From positions 96,662 to 160,661 of the forward strand of contig NZ_LZSU01000018.1 of the NCBI RefSeq assembly GCF_001665575.1: a stretch of 64,000 nt of DNA. Reading direction: 5' to 3'. This DNA comes from Mycobacterium sp. 852013-51886_SCH5428379 (GTDB lineage Bacteria > Actinomycetota > Actinomycetes > Mycobacteriales > Mycobacteriaceae). A model generated the notes under the pieces. That model worked only from the letters and a program-made list of their open reading frames with translations, made no database searches and was not told the origin of the DNA. Every line of letters starts with the position of its first letter. Position 1 is the first letter of the stretch. The position numbers were made by a program, and so were the translations under genes. This document shows positions 28,276 through 38,380 of the stretch, piece by piece.

Positions 28276-28818
28276 TCAGTCGTCGTCGATCAGGTGGCGG
28301 AACGCCCGCAGGTTCTTCAGCGACTCGCCCCGCGACACCCGCCACTCCCATTCCTTCTGGATGGACGTGCGGAAGCCGAGTTCGAGCAGGGTGTTGAAGT
28401 CCGTGTCGACGGCTTCGAGCACCTGCCCGAGGACCCGGTCGACCTCGTCCGGGGTCACCGAGTGCAGTGCCATCCGGCCCACCAGGTAGATGTCGCCGAC
28501 GTTGTCGAGGGTGTAGGCCACGCCGTAGAGCCGGCGGTTGCGTTTGAGCAGGAAGCGGTAGACGCCCTCGTGGTTCTCGTCGGGTTGGCGGCAGACGAAC
28601 GCCTCGATACGCACCGAGTGCTCGCCGATCGAGAGGATCGTGTTGGTCTTGAGCCGCCGCTCCCCCGGCAGCGCGACGACGATGCCCGGCAACCCGCCAT
28701 GGGTGCCCTCGTGGAAGGCGTACTCGAGCTCGTGTTCGGTGAGGGTGTCGACGATCGTCTGCTGGACGGTCGTGTCGGAGCGTCCGGCGACCCAGTCCGC
28801 GGCGCCGTCCTGGCTCAT
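28276..28818 (-). CDS. YbjN-domain protein
   Basis: A 180-residue cytoplasmic protein of the YbjN family (a type III secretion chaperone-like fold) of unknown function. Features: a two-helix start, [28 protein letters not shown] central sheet, and [13 protein letters not shown] near 135-147. In mycobacteria the gene always accompanies mshA (Rv0487-Rv0486); here the ATG overlaps the mshA stop (ATGA), so co-expression is certain by arrangement. A role with mycothiol is possible but unproven. Confidence 0.85.
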   Translation of the reverse strand: MSQDGAADWVAGRSDTTVQQTIVDTLTEHELEYAFHEGTHGGLPGIVVALPGERRLKTNTILSIGEHSVRIEAFVCRQPDENHEGVYRFLLKRNRRLYGVAYTLDNVGDIYLVGRMALHSVTPDEVDRVLGQVLEAVDTDFNTLLELGFRTSIQKEWEWRVSRGESLKNLRAFRHLIDDD

Positions 28819-30134
28819 GCGCGCACTCCGCGGCGCCGGGTGAACCTGCGACCGGTCCGGCGCGCGGGCGCCTGATCCTCCCGGGGATGCCGGTCCCGGT
28901 AGTCGTCGATGGCGCGGCCATAGCCGGCCAGCAACGCGTCGACGGTGTGCGCCCAGGAGAAGGTGGCGGCGTGCTCGACCGCGGCGCGGCCCATGGCAGC
29001 CGGGCCGCCTTGCAGCATCTGGTCGACGGTGTGCGCCCAGTCGCCGACGTCGTGGCCGGCGACGAGCGCGCCGGTGACGCCGTCACGCACGGCCACCGGC
29101 AGACCGCCCACCGCGGCGGCCACCACGGGCGTGCCGCAGGCCTGCGCCTCGACCGCGACGAGGCCGAACGACTCCGAGTAGCTCGGGACGGCGACGAGGT
29201 CGGCGGCCCGGTACACCTGCACCAGTTGCTCGCGGGGCTGCGGCGGCAGGAACGTCACGCGGTCGGCGATACCCAGTTCGTCGGCCAGGGCGATCAGGGC
29301 CTGCGGTGCGGCCAGTCCGCTGCCCGAGGGGCCGCCGGCGATCACCACCCGCACTCCGGGCAGTTTCGCCGCCGCCCGGAGCAGGACGTCCGGCGCCTTC
29401 AGCGGCTGGATGCGGCCCACGAACGTCACGACGGGTCCGTCGAGCGGCAGTCCGAGGGCGGCCCGCGCGGCGCGCCGGTCGCCGGGGGTGAAGGTGTCGA
29501 GGTCGACGCCGGGATGGACGACGTCGATGCGGGAGCGGTCGGCGCGGTGCAGTTCGACGAGTTGCTGGGCCTCGAGTTCGGTGTTGACGATCAACCGGTC
29601 CGCCTCGTCGACGACCTGCTGCTCCCCGACCGCACGCAGCGGCGGTTCGGGTGCGTCGCCCTCGGCCAGCGCGGCGTTCTTCACCGCAGCGAGAGTATGG
29701 GCGGTGTGCACCAGCGGCACCGCCCAGCGGTCGCGGGCCAGCCAGCCGACCTGTCCGGACAGCCAGTAGTGGGAGTGCACGATGTCGTAGTAGCCGGGTT
29801 CGTGGGTGGCCTCGGCCCGCAGCACTCCAGCGGTGAACGCGCACAACTGGGTGGGCAGATCGTATTTGTCGAGGCCCTCGAACGGTCCGGCGACGACGTT
29901 GCGCACCAAGACCCCAGGGGCCACCCTGACCACGGGCGGATCGGCCGAGGAGGTGGCGCGCGTGAAGATCTCGACCTCGACGCCGCGGCGCGCCAGGTGC
30001 AGTGCGGTCTGCAGCACGTAGACGTTCATTCCGCCGGCATCACCGGTACCCGGCTGGGCGAGCGGTGACGTGTGCACCGACAACACGGCTACGCGCTGGG
30101 GCGGCCGACCGGGCGGATCCGTTGCAGGACGCAC
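28815..30134 (-). CDS. mshA: D-inositol-3-phosphate glycosyltransferase
   Basis: First enzyme of mycothiol synthesis: transfers GlcNAc from UDP-GlcNAc to 1L-myo-inositol-1-phosphate. The GT4 GT-B protein (439 residues from the chosen start) shows the acceptor loop [19 protein letters not shown], the [10 protein letters not shown] stretch, [19 protein letters not shown] at the second Rossmann start, and [13 protein letters not shown] for nucleotide sugar binding. The GTG at 30134 is chosen, placing it 10 bases after the ROK gene stop; longer forms exist in homologues. An Arg-rich tail ends the protein. Confidence 0.93.
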   Translation of the reverse strand: MRPATDPPGRPPQRVAVLSVHTSPLAQPGTGDAGGMNVYVLQTALHLARRGVEVEIFTRATSSADPPVVRVAPGVLVRNVVAGPFEGLDKYDLPTQLCAFTAGVLRAEATHEPGYYDIVHSHYWLSGQVGWLARDRWAVPLVHTAHTLAAVKNAALAEGDAPEPPLRAVGEQQVVDEADRLIVNTELEAQQLVELHRADRSRIDVVHPGVDLDTFTPGDRRAARAALGLPLDGPVVTFVGRIQPLKAPDVLLRAAAKLPGVRVVIAGGPSGSGLAAPQALIALADELGIADRVTFLPPQPREQLVQVYRAADLVAVPSYSESFGLVAVEAQACGTPVVAAAVGGLPVAVRDGVTGALVAGHDVGDWAHTVDQMLQGGPAAMGRAAVEHAATFSWAHTVDALLAGYGRAIDDYRDRHPREDQAPARRTGRRFTRRRGVRA

Positions 30135-30144
30135 ACAGTCATGT

Positions 30145-31449
30145 CTACACCCCCGCTGCGGCCGCCCCCTGACGGCGGGGCAGTGCACGGCGCATCGCCG
30201 CGATCGGATCGGCGAACAGGCCGCTGAGCGACACCACGCCGGCGCCGGCCTCCTGGACCCGATTGCCGAACGTGGTCAGCCGGAGGTCGCGGGCCGGCAG
30301 CACCGATCGGGCGGCGAAAGCGGTTTCGACCGCGGGCATCGCCTCGGGGTACTCGGTGAACGCCTGTCCGCCGACCACGAGGTCGTCGGGGTTGAGCATG
30401 TCGCGCAGCAGCGCGACGGCCTCGCCGAGCACCCGCGCCCGTTCGGCCAGCAGCGCGCGGGCGGCATCGTCGCCCTGTCGCGCCGCGCGCAGCACTGCGG
30501 CCAGCGTCGATGCCGGCCCCTCGGCGGGCACGATGCGCTGTCGGCGCGCCGCGGTGAGCACCGCCTCGTCGCTCACGGTGGACTCCAATTGCCCTGAGCC
30601 GCCGAGCAATTCGGAGTGCGCGGGCAGCGCGGCGATGGTGCCGGGGCCGCTGGCCGGCGAGTGCACCCGTCCACCGATCGACAGGGCGAAGCCCACGGTC
30701 TCACGGGCGTACACGTACAGACTGGTCGCCGATGGGTTGCCCGCCGGACCGCCGGCCGGGCGCTGCGCACCGAGCAGGAGTTCGGCGCCGGCCATCGCGT
30801 CGACGTGCGACGCCACCGAAACGGGCAGGTTGAGCGCGTCGGCGAGCACCGGACCGACCGGCGCCTGCGACCAGCCCAGCCGTGGATGGTCGAGGTGGCC
30901 GGTGCTGCTGTCGACGACACCGCCGGCGGCCACGCCAGCCCACAGGGGACGGCGCCGGTGCCACCGGCTCAGATACCGGGCGGCACTGGCAGACAGCGTG
31001 GCCAGCGCCGCGTTCTGCGGGCCGCGCGGCGTCGGCGTCTCGACCACGTCGAGGGTGCGCCCGAACAGATCCGTCGCGACGATGCTGGTGGTCTTGGCGC
31101 CGATGTGGATCCCCAGGGTCAGGAACGGCTCGTGGTTGACCTCGACCGGCACGCGGGGCCGGCCGATGGCGCCCGAGACGGCCAGATCGGCACGTTCGCG
31201 CAGGAGACCGGCGTCCAGCAACGCGCTGACCTGACGGTTCACGGTGGCGATACTCAGCCCGGTGAGGCGGGCGACGGCGTCTCGGGCGATCGGTCCGCGC
31301 AGCCGCGCGGCGGCGAACACCGAGGCGGCGGCGGCGTCGGCGACCTTCAGAGATGGCGCGGAGACCCGGGTGACCGACGGGACGCGGCGCAGAACGGTGG
31401 GGGCGGTCGGACCGGTACGAACGGGAAGTGAAGCGAGGGTTGATGGCAC
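30145..31449 (-). CDS. ROK-family transcriptional regulator
   Basis: A 434-residue regulator: an N-terminal winged helix (about 27-80, [22 protein letters not shown]) joined to a ROK (repressor, ORF, kinase) sugar-kinase-like domain with [19 protein letters not shown] near 116-134. The usual ROK zinc motif (CxCGxxGC) is absent, so this is probably a non-enzymatic sensor. GTG start at 31449 gives the length of the M. tuberculosis relative Rv0485, which lies in the same position upstream of mshA. It probably senses a sugar or inositol derivative. Confidence 0.87.
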   Translation of the reverse strand: MPSTLASLPVRTGPTAPTVLRRVPSVTRVSAPSLKVADAAAASVFAAARLRGPIARDAVARLTGLSIATVNRQVSALLDAGLLRERADLAVSGAIGRPRVPVEVNHEPFLTLGIHIGAKTTSIVATDLFGRTLDVVETPTPRGPQNAALATLSASAARYLSRWHRRRPLWAGVAAGGVVDSSTGHLDHPRLGWSQAPVGPVLADALNLPVSVASHVDAMAGAELLLGAQRPAGGPAGNPSATSLYVYARETVGFALSIGGRVHSPASGPGTIAALPAHSELLGGSGQLESTVSDEAVLTAARRQRIVPAEGPASTLAAVLRAARQGDDAARALLAERARVLGEAVALLRDMLNPDDLVVGGQAFTEYPEAMPAVETAFAARSVLPARDLRLTTFGNRVQEAGAGVVSLSGLFADPIAAMRRALPRRQGAAAAGV

Positions 31450-31652
31450 GGGAGTGTCCTGTCGGAAGTGGCGGGTGAGGTGGCCTTCTGCACTCGGCCA
31501 CACCTGCGACTCAACGGGACTGGGACGGCTCCCTCGGCTGGGTCAGGCGCGGCGCGATGCGCGACGACAACAGCGACAACAGTGCTGCGCGTCGAAGGCC
31601 TGACCGTTCCGGAACACAGAGCGAATTTAGCACGCTGGCTAGAGTTGGGCAG

Positions 31653-32411
31653 ATGACGACTCCACAGCCTGGTCAGCGCGTCGCAGTGGTCACCGGTGCG
31701 AGCTCCGGAATCGGTGAGGCAACCGCCAGAACCCTTGCCGCACAGGGCTTCCACGTGGTGTGCGCGGCTCGGCGGAAAGATCGCGTCGAAGCGGTGGCCG
31801 CCGAGCTGGGCGGCACCCCGATCGTGGTGGACGTCACATCAGCCGGGGATGTCGCCGCGCTGGCCGACGCCCTGGACCGGGTCGACGTCCTGGTCAACAA
31901 CGCCGGCGGGGCCCGCGGTTTGGCGCCGGTGGCCGAGGCTGACATCGAGCACTGGCGGTGGATGTGGGAGGCCAATGTGCTCGGCACGCTGCGGGTCACG
32001 CGCGCGCTGCTGCCCAAGCTCATCGCCTCGGGGGACGGGTTGATCGTCACGGTGACGTCGATCGCGGCGGTCGAGATCTACGACAACGGCGGCGGTTACA
32101 CGTCGGCCAAACACGCCCAGGGTGTCCTGCACCGCACGCTGCGCAGCGAGTTGCTCGGTCAACCGGTGCGGCTGACCGAGGTGGCGCCGGGCATGGTCAA
32201 GACCAACTTCTCCCTGAACCGCTTCGAGGGCGACGAAGAACGCGCCGACGCCGTCTACCGCGGCGTCACACCGCTGGTGGCCGAAGACATCGCCGACGTC
32301 ATCGGCTTCGTGGCCAGCCGCCCGCCGCATGTCGATCTGGACCTGATCGTGGTCCGGCCGCGCGACCAGGTCAGCGGCGCCAGCGGCTCCCGCTTCAATC
32401 GCAACGTTTGA
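31653..32411 (+). CDS. Short-chain dehydrogenase/reductase
   Basis: A 252-residue classical SDR: cofactor motif VTGASSGIGEATA near 12-24, NNAG near 87-90, catalytic Ser in VTSIAAVEIY, and Tyr-Lys in YTSAK near 150-154. YdfG-like subgroup (serine/3-hydroxy acid dehydrogenases), but substrate not known. ATG at 31653; divergent from the ROK gene across 203 bases, which must hold both promoters. Counterpart of Rv0484c. Confidence 0.88.
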   Translation: MTTPQPGQRVAVVTGASSGIGEATARTLAAQGFHVVCAARRKDRVEAVAAELGGTPIVVDVTSAGDVAALADALDRVDVLVNNAGGARGLAPVAEADIEHWRWMWEANVLGTLRVTRALLPKLIASGDGLIVTVTSIAAVEIYDNGGGYTSAKHAQGVLHRTLRSELLGQPVRLTEVAPGMVKTNFSLNRFEGDEERADAVYRGVTPLVAEDIADVIGFVASRPPHVDLDLIVVRPRDQVSGASGSRFNRNV

Positions 32412-32459
32412 GAATCTTCGTTTTACGTTCGCGTGAATCAACCGGCCGCGGGACGTTAT

Positions 32460-32489
32460 CGTCCATCCGACAAAACAATTCGATGGACG
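32460..32489. repeat. 8-base inverted repeat in the leader of the small secreted protein
   Basis: CGTCCATC (32460-32467) and GATGGACG (32482-32489) are perfect inverted arms around a 14-base AT-richer loop, ending 10 bases before the ATG at 32500. It could be an operator or an mRNA hairpin near the ribosome site. Confidence 0.45.
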
Positions 32490-32499
32490 GTGGGATGAC

Positions 32500-32748
32500 A
32501 TGAAGAAGGCGATCGCGGCCGCTGGACTGGCGTTTGCGGGCTTGATGGGCGCAGCGGGAACGGCACATGCCACCGATTACCTGGAGGTCGACACCGACGG
32601 GACGCCCTGGTTCTGGGCCACCGAGGCCCAGTGCCAGTCGGACGCGCCCCTCGTCTGGAACGATCCGAACTTCGACCGGGCCTACCCGTACTGGTTCTGC
32701 GGTCCGGGCGACGGCGGCTGGTACCTCTTCAGCACCGACGGCCAGTAG
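32500..32748 (+). CDS. Small secreted protein
   Basis: An 82-residue protein with a clear Sec signal peptide (residues 1-24, cut after AHA) and a mature part of about 58 residues rich in Trp, Tyr and Asp with two cysteines (CQSD and WFCGPGDG) that could form a disulfide. ATG start with a GGTGGGA ribosome site 4 bases upstream. No family recognised; similar short aromatic-rich exported proteins are common in environmental mycobacteria. It is absent, as far as I recall, from this place in M. tuberculosis. Confidence 0.78.
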   Translation: MKKAIAAAGLAFAGLMGAAGTAHATDYLEVDTDGTPWFWATEAQCQSDAPLVWNDPNFDRAYPYWFCGPGDGGWYLFSTDGQ

Positions 32749-32753
32749 GCAGG

Positions 32754-34052
32754 TCACCCGCCCGGGCGGCCGCCGGCCGGTTGCGGTGCGCCGCTCGGCG
32801 TCGCCGGGGCGGTATCCGGTATTCCCGCCGGCGAAGCCTTGTCCGACAGCGCGGACATGGATTTCCACTCGTCCCACGACACCGCCCAGTCCCAGATGTC
32901 GCCGTCGGCGTAGGACAGGTCGATACGGGTGCCCGTCACCTCGACGGGATCGCCGTACACCGCGGTGTTGAAGTACTGCTCTGCGTCGGACAGTGACAGG
33001 TTGATGCAGCCGTTGGTGACGTTGCTGTTGCCCTGCGCGCCCGAGCTGGCCGGGTTGGCGTGGATGAACTCGCCGTTGTTGGAGATCCGCACCGCGAAAC
33101 GTTCGCGCACGTTGGCGTAGCCGGCGGCCGGATTGGTCATGTAGAAGTCCTCGTACTTCTCGGTGACCACGTGGATGCCGCTGCGGGTGACGTTGCGGTC
33201 CAGGTCGCCCTCGCCGTAACTGCACGGGAAGTCCATGATCACCGCACCGGCCTGGTCGATGACCTGGATGCGGTGGCTGGACGCCTCGGCCTTGACGACC
33301 TGTCGCCGCCCGATCGTGAAGTCCAGCGACGAGTCGGCGGCGCCGTAGGCGTCCTCCCCGAATTTCACGCCGTAGAGCTTGGCGTCGACCCGCACCGTGG
33401 TTCCAGGTTCGAAGTACTCCCTGCTGCGCCAGTGCACCCGCGAACCGCCCGCCTCGTCGGGCAGCCAAGCCCAGCTGCCTTCGGTCTCGGGGGTGGTGGT
33501 CACCGACAGCGCCCGTTCGACGGTGGCCCGGTCGGCGTCGTCGATGGCCGCGTCGAACTGCAGGATGACCGGCGCGGCGACGCCGACGGTCTGTCCGTCG
33601 GCGAGCTGGAATCGCCCGCTGACCTGCGTGGCAGGGTCGAGAGTACGGAATTCGCCCAGCACCGGCACGGCCTTGCCGTCCTCCCCGACGGCCGATCCCG
33701 ACCAGGTGTAGGTGGCGCCGTAGCCCAGCGGTTCGGAGGTGGTGAAGGTGGTTTTGTCCTCGTTGAGCGAGCCCGCGACGACCTTGCCGCCGGTGTTCGT
33801 CAGCGCAACGCGCTCGAACCGGCCGCCGGTGACCTTCACGCTGACCGGCGCCCTCGGCGCCACATCGGTGGCCGAGGTCGCGGGTTCGAACGCCAGTGAC
33901 GCGGATGCGGGGGCGGTAGAGGCGTTGATCGCCCCGCCGCCGGTGGTCACCTTGCTACAGGCGGCCAGTGCGCCGGGCGCGACCAGTCCGACCGCCAGTG
34001 CGGTCAGGGCACGTCGCCGGTTGATCGGCGGTAGCTTGTCGGCGGCACTCAC
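32754..34052 (-). CDS. L,D-transpeptidase lipoprotein (LdtMt5-type)
   Basis: Cell-wall enzyme making 3-3 peptidoglycan cross-links, which resists most penicillins but not carbapenems (family knowledge). The 432-residue protein begins with a lipoprotein signal (lipobox LAAC near residue 30), continues with two Ig-like domains (about 50-260) and ends in a YkuD domain with the catalytic triad region IHAN and NGCINLS (Cys349). The last part is Pro/Ala-rich. GTG start at 34052. In M. tuberculosis the equivalent is LprQ (Rv0483), also beside murB. Confidence 0.92.
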   Translation of the reverse strand: MSAADKLPPINRRRALTALAVGLVAPGALAACSKVTTGGGAINASTAPASASLAFEPATSATDVAPRAPVSVKVTGGRFERVALTNTGGKVVAGSLNEDKTTFTTSEPLGYGATYTWSGSAVGEDGKAVPVLGEFRTLDPATQVSGRFQLADGQTVGVAAPVILQFDAAIDDADRATVERALSVTTTPETEGSWAWLPDEAGGSRVHWRSREYFEPGTTVRVDAKLYGVKFGEDAYGAADSSLDFTIGRRQVVKAEASSHRIQVIDQAGAVIMDFPCSYGEGDLDRNVTRSGIHVVTEKYEDFYMTNPAAGYANVRERFAVRISNNGEFIHANPASSGAQGNSNVTNGCINLSLSDAEQYFNTAVYGDPVEVTGTRIDLSYADGDIWDWAVSWDEWKSMSALSDKASPAGIPDTAPATPSGAPQPAGGRPGG

Positions 34053-34110
34053 GTTGGTCCAACATACCCAGACCGCACGTCGATCAACGTCAGCGCAGGT
34101 GTGACGTCGG

Positions 34111-35205
34111 TCAGAGCGCACAGCCGATCAGCACCGGCTCCGGCACCAGATCGACGCCGAAGACGTCCCGCACACCGGCACGGACCGTCCTGGCGAGGTC
34201 GAGGACGTCGGCCGACGTCGCGCCGCCGCGGTTGGTCAGCGCCAGTGCGTGTTTGGTGGACAGTCGCGCTGGGGCGCCGTCTCCCGGGAAGCCTTTGCCG
34301 AAGCCGGCGTGTTCGACCAGCCAGCCTGCGGCCAGCTTGACCCCGCCGGGTGCGTCGAAGCTGGGCACCGGACCGTCCGACGTGCGCTGGATGCGCTCGA
34401 ATTCCGCTTCGGGGACAACCGGATTGGTGAAGAACGAGCCGACGCTCCAGGTGTCGCGGTCGTTGTCGTCGAGCACCATGCCCTTACCGGCCCGCAGCGC
34501 CAGCACCGCCTCCCGCACCCGGACCGGGTCGACGCGGGATCCGGGTGCTGCGTCCAGCGCGCGGGCCAGTTCGCCGTAGCGCATCGGGGCGCTGCGACCC
34601 TCGGTGTCCAGCGCGAACTCCACCTCGAGCACGACGGCGTGCGACGACCGTTTGAGCACGCTGGTGCGGTAACCGAAGCCGAGGTGCTCCGGGCCCACCC
34701 ATTCGTCGGCGCCGGTGCGGCGGTCGAACAACCGGACCCGACGGATGGTGTCGGCGACCTCGGCCCCGTAGGCGCCCACGTTCTGCACCGGCGTCGCACC
34801 CGCCGAACCCGGGATGCCGGACAGGCATTCGAGCCCGCCGAGTCCGTGCGCCTGCGCGGTCACCACGACGTCGTCCCACGAGGCGCCCGCCTCGGCGCGC
34901 ACAAGGCCGTCGTGGACGCTGATCTCGGTGTTGAGGACGCGGATAACGGTCAGATCGGTGAGGTCGTCGGAGAGCAATACGTTGGATCCGCCCGCCAGGA
35001 CGAGCGCATTGCGGGTGGCCGGGGCGCGCAGGGCGGCGACGAGCTGTTCGGTGCTGGTGGCCGTGACCAGTGTCGCGGCAACCGGGCCGACCCGCAGCGT
35101 CGTCAGCGGCGCGAGCGGGACGTCGTGCTCGATCGCCGCGCCCGCGAACTCCTGCCCGCCGGTACCTATCCCCCGGTCGCTTCGCTCCTGCCCGCCGGTA
35201 CCCAT
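34111..35205 (-). CDS. murB: UDP-N-acetylenolpyruvoylglucosamine reductase
   Basis: FAD enzyme that reduces UDP-GlcNAc-enolpyruvate to UDP-MurNAc in peptidoglycan precursor synthesis. Core begins [25 protein letters not shown] domain shows LAGGSNVLL and [17 protein letters not shown]; the catalytic serine is in [19 protein letters not shown] ends it. Only two in-frame starts precede the core, the ATG at 35205 and a GTG at 35241, and both lie within tandem copies of an interspersed repeat (see 35149-35239), so the first about 20 residues ([19 protein letters not shown]) are repeat-derived. I chose the ATG; neither has a good ribosome site. Confidence 0.9.
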   Translation of the reverse strand: MGTGGQERSDRGIGTGGQEFAGAAIEHDVPLAPLTTLRVGPVAATLVTATSTEQLVAALRAPATRNALVLAGGSNVLLSDDLTDLTVIRVLNTEISVHDGLVRAEAGASWDDVVVTAQAHGLGGLECLSGIPGSAGATPVQNVGAYGAEVADTIRRVRLFDRRTGADEWVGPEHLGFGYRTSVLKRSSHAVVLEVEFALDTEGRSAPMRYGELARALDAAPGSRVDPVRVREAVLALRAGKGMVLDDNDRDTWSVGSFFTNPVVPEAEFERIQRTSDGPVPSFDAPGGVKLAAGWLVEHAGFGKGFPGDGAPARLSTKHALALTNRGGATSADVLDLARTVRAGVRDVFGVDLVPEPVLIGCAL

Positions 35206-35239
35206 CCCCCGGTCGCTTCGCTCCTGCCCGCCGGTACCC
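35149..35239. repeat. Tandem 36-base repeat over the murB start, related to 52116-52174
   Basis: CTCCTGCCCGCCGGTACC begins at 35149, 35185 and 35221, with TATCCCCCGGTCGCTTCG or CATCCCCCGGTCGCTTCG filling the two complete 36-base units. The unit is 12 codons, in frame with murB, and gives the repeated residues [12 protein letters not shown]. The reverse complement of the same unit is found at 52136-52174, so this is an interspersed repeat family. Confidence 0.85.
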
Positions 35240-35267
35240 ACGGCCCGTAACGGTAACCTGGCCTTCT

Positions 35268-35771
35268 ATGCCTCGCTCATTCGACTTGGCCGCCGAGTAC
35301 GACGGTTCTGTCGAACAGGTGCATGCGGCCTTCGGCGACAAGGCCTACTGGCTGGCCCGGCTCTCCGATTCGGGCGCCGACACCGCCACTCTCGACACGC
35401 TGACGCGCGGTCCGGGCGGCGGTATCGACATCACCACCACGCAGGTGCTGCGCGCCGATCGGTTGCCCGCGGTGGTCACCCAGTTCCATCGTGGGGACCT
35501 GGAGATCAAGCGCGAGGAGGTCTGGAGCGGGATCGACGACGGCCGGGCGACCGCGACGGTCACCGGCTCGATCCCCGGCGCCCCGGTCGGGCTCACCGGA
35601 TCCGCGGTGCTCACCCCGCGCGACGACGGTGGCGCCCGGCTTCAGCTCAAGGTGACGGTCGAGGTGCGGGTCCCCCTCGTCGGCGGCAAGATCGAGAACT
35701 TCATCGGCAACGGCCTGGTCGAGCTGATCATCGCCGAGCAGCGCTTCACCACCATGTGGATCGATTCGTGA
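35268..35771 (+). CDS. DUF2505 (START-like) protein, first of a tandem pair
   Basis: A 167-residue protein of the DUF2505 family, a START/polyketide-cyclase-like fold often presumed to bind lipids. It begins MPRSFDLAAEYDGSVEQVHAAF and ends at IIAEQRFTTMWI. M. tuberculosis has one gene here (Rv0481c). Its stop overlaps the GTG start of a second DUF2505 gene. It is divergent from murB with only 62 bases between start codons, part of it repeat sequence. Ligand unknown. Confidence 0.85.
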   Translation: MPRSFDLAAEYDGSVEQVHAAFGDKAYWLARLSDSGADTATLDTLTRGPGGGIDITTTQVLRADRLPAVVTQFHRGDLEIKREEVWSGIDDGRATATVTGSIPGAPVGLTGSAVLTPRDDGGARLQLKVTVEVRVPLVGGKIENFIGNGLVELIIAEQRFTTMWIDS

Positions 35772-36283
35772 CGCGGCGGATGGAGCACACGCTCGCCTTC
35801 GCCGCCCCGGCCGCGCAGATCCACGCCCTCTTCGTATCCGAGGACTACTGGCGGTCGCTGGCCGGGTTCTACCGCCGCCTCGATCCCGGCACCGAACTGA
35901 CTGAGTTCCGCGCAGCGGGCGGCGGCGCGGACGTCGCGCTGCGCCAGGTGCTGCCCCGCGCCGATCTGCCCCAGATCGCGCGCAAGGTGATCCCCGTCGA
36001 CATGGTCATCACCCGCCGACAGCACTTCGCTGCGTACGACGCCGAAAAGCACTGGGCCACTGGCACTTTCGAGGCCACCATGCCCCGGGCACCCGGACGG
36101 CTGCGCGGCGACTACGAACTGTCCGACACCGGGACCGGATGCTCGTTCCGGGTGCGCAGTTCGTGCAAGGTGTCGATCCCCCTGATCGGCGGAACGCTCG
36201 AAGACCTCGTCCTGACCAACATGCGCATCATGTTCAACGCGGAGCGCGACTTCACCGCCGGCCGGCTGTCCGCCCGGGGCTGA
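35768..36283 (+). CDS. DUF2505 (START-like) protein, second of a tandem pair
   Basis: A 171-residue paralogue of the preceding gene (both start with an RxxE/FDL...Y-type helix-grip pattern and share the IPLIGG/VPLVGGxxE segment near residues 136-144). Low identity between the two indicates an old duplication or separate acquisition. GTG start chosen because it overlaps the upstream stop as GTGA. It is followed after 2 bases by a methyltransferase gene. Function unknown. Confidence 0.82.
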   Translation: MTRRMEHTLAFAAPAAQIHALFVSEDYWRSLAGFYRRLDPGTELTEFRAAGGGADVALRQVLPRADLPQIARKVIPVDMVITRRQHFAAYDAEKHWATGTFEATMPRAPGRLRGDYELSDTGTGCSFRVRSSCKVSIPLIGGTLEDLVLTNMRIMFNAERDFTAGRLSARG

Positions 36284-36285
36284 GC

Positions 36286-37071
36286 ATGGGTGCCCCCGTC
36301 GGACAACCCACCCGCGGCACCACCGGCCACAACCGTCTGCGCCGCAGCGATCGCTGGCTCGTGCACGCCCGGCCCGTGCGGTCGGCGCTGCAGGCCGCCG
36401 CCGACCCGCTGGTCGTCGACCTCGGCTACGGCGCGCTGCCCGTCACCACCCTGGAACTCGCCGCGCGACTGCGCACGGTGCGGGCCGACGTCCGCGTCGT
36501 CGGCCTGGAGATCCACCCCGAACGCGTCGCGGCCGCACGCGCGGCGGCCCCGGAGGGTGAGTTCGCCCTCGGTGGGTTCGAGCTGGCCGGGCTGCGGCCG
36601 GTGCTGGTGCGCGCGTTCAACGTGCTGCGGCAGTATCCGCTCGAGGCGGTGGCCGACGCGTGGGCCGTGATGCAATCCCGGCTGGCGCCCGACGGGTTGA
36701 TCGTCGACGGCACCTGCGACGAGCTGGGCCGGCGCTGCGCCTGGGCGTTGCTCGACCGGGCGGGGCCGGTGAGCCTGACGCTGGCCTGCGATCCGTTCGC
36801 GATCGACCGACCGTCCGATCTGGCCGAACGGCTCCCGAAGGTGCTGATCCACCACAACGTTCCCGGGCAACCCGTGTACGCGCTGCTCGCCGCTGCGGAC
36901 CGGGCCTGGGCCGTCGCCGCCGGGCACGGCGTCTTCGGTCCGCGGATCCGCTGGCGCGCGATGCTCGATGGGCTGCGCGCCGCCGGATATCCCGTCGAAC
37001 CGCCGCGGCGCCGGATGCGCGACGGGGTGCTGACGGTGCCGTGGCCTACGGTTGCGCCGCTGCCGCTGTGA
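36286..37071 (+). CDS. Class I SAM-dependent methyltransferase
   Basis: A 261-residue protein with a Rossmann-like SAM domain: motif I LVVDLGYGALPVTTLELA near 45-62 and VVGLEIHPERVAAA near 73-86. The rest lacks a substrate signature. ATG at 36286 directly after the DUF2505 stop, so the three genes probably form an operon. Its 3' end overlaps by 26 bases the convergent remains of the symporter gene. Confidence 0.8.
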   Translation: MGAPVGQPTRGTTGHNRLRRSDRWLVHARPVRSALQAAADPLVVDLGYGALPVTTLELAARLRTVRADVRVVGLEIHPERVAAARAAAPEGEFALGGFELAGLRPVLVRAFNVLRQYPLEAVADAWAVMQSRLAPDGLIVDGTCDELGRRCAWALLDRAGPVSLTLACDPFAIDRPSDLAERLPKVLIHHNVPGQPVYALLAAADRAWAVAAGHGVFGPRIRWRAMLDGLRAAGYPVEPPRRRMRDGVLTVPWPTVAPLPL

Positions 37072-38267
37072 CGAGCGCCCGGTCGTCGTCCTGCGGTGTC
37101 GTGTCGAGCGCATCGTCGACGTCCTGGGCGATCCGGATGTCCAGTCCGCGGACGGGACTCGCCGGCGTCAGCATCGCGACCACGACATAGGTCACCAGCG
37201 ACGCCCCGAAGGCGATGAACGTCGGCCAGCCGTCGAACGACGCGTCGAGGACGCCGTTGGGGATGTAGAGGATGGTGTTGTCGAGGCCGTACATCGTCGG
37301 CGTCATCGCGAACAGCACCAGCCGCACCGTCAGACCCACCGCCATCGACACCAGCGCCGCTGTGGCCGAACCCTTGCGCCACACCAGGCCGAGGACGAAC
37401 GGCACCACCAGGCAGGCCAGCAGGAGATCAAACGCGAGGGTCAGCAGGATGCCGGTCTGCTTGACGTAGATCGCGATCAGGATCGCCAGCAGCGTCGTCG
37501 GGACCATCGCGATACGCGTGGCCCGCAGCAGCGGATCCGTCCGCCCGGGCGCATGGACCCGCCGCACGCCGAGCAGGTTGCGCACCGCGGCGTTGGAGAT
37601 GGCGAGCACCGCGCCGTTGGCCGTACTCATCGACGCACCCACCAACCCGGCGAGCACGATGATCGTCAGGAACGCCGGCGCGTACTGATCCAGCAGCACG
37701 AGCAGGATCGGCCCGTCGAGATCCTCGGGCAGGAACGCCTTCGCGGAGAGCACCACGATGCCGAACGGCACACAGATCGCCACCACCCCCGCCGCGGCGC
37801 CGAAGCAGGCGCGGCGCGCGGTCTCCGGTGACTTGGCGGCGAACACCCGCTGCATGAAGTCGATGGCGACGATGTCGCCGATACCGAGTGCGACCAGCGT
37901 CGCCCAGTTGATCGTCGCGCCCTGCGACCTGCCTGCCGAACCGCAGGCGGTAGTAGTCCGGGAACGATGTCAGCCCCATCCGGTTCATCGGCTTCGCGAA
38001 GAAGAGGCCGGTGAAGAACAGGCAGAGCGCCAGCCCCAGCGGTAGGCACGCACCGGCCCAGAACCCGAATTCCGAGGCGAGGTCGGTGTTGCCGAGCGTG
38101 GCGTTGGTATCGACGGCCGAACCCATCAGGGCGCCACCGACCAGCACCAGCGGCAGGACGCGTCCGCCCACCAGGAAGTTCGCGCTGTCGCCGGCGATGC
38201 GGCGCGAGACGGCGAATCCGACCAGCACCACGACGGCGATGCTGATGCCCACTCCCAGCAGAATCAT
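37046..38267 (-). pseudogene. Broken sodium:solute symporter gene
   Basis: Two pieces of one SSS-family transporter are in different frames. The 5' piece (from ATG 38267, about 113 residues) has the first helices and SFPDYYRLRFG, then the frame turns to nonsense near base 37930. The 3' piece resumes with WATLVALGIGDIVAIDFMQRVF and runs to the stop at 37046, with SMSTANGAVL as the usual core motif. About 110-130 residues (helices 4-6) that normally join the two are missing, so this is a deletion plus frameshift. A sequencing error alone would not explain the missing part. Confidence 0.82.
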
Positions 38268-38380
38268 CGGACGGCCTCCCTGCGCGACATGAAGACACAG
38301 ACAAACGCCGGTGCGTTACGGCCATTCGCCGCCCGTGTAACAGCGTCGTTGCGATCCGGAGCGCCCGTAGTCTCGATGAC

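Noticed and set aside
35149..35239. CRISPR-like array
   Set aside because: Repeats are directly adjacent with no unique spacers and lie in the murB frame.
37900..37960. Programmed frameshift in the symporter gene
   Set aside because: No slippery sequence is evident and about 110-130 residues are missing, so deletion and decay is the simpler reading.
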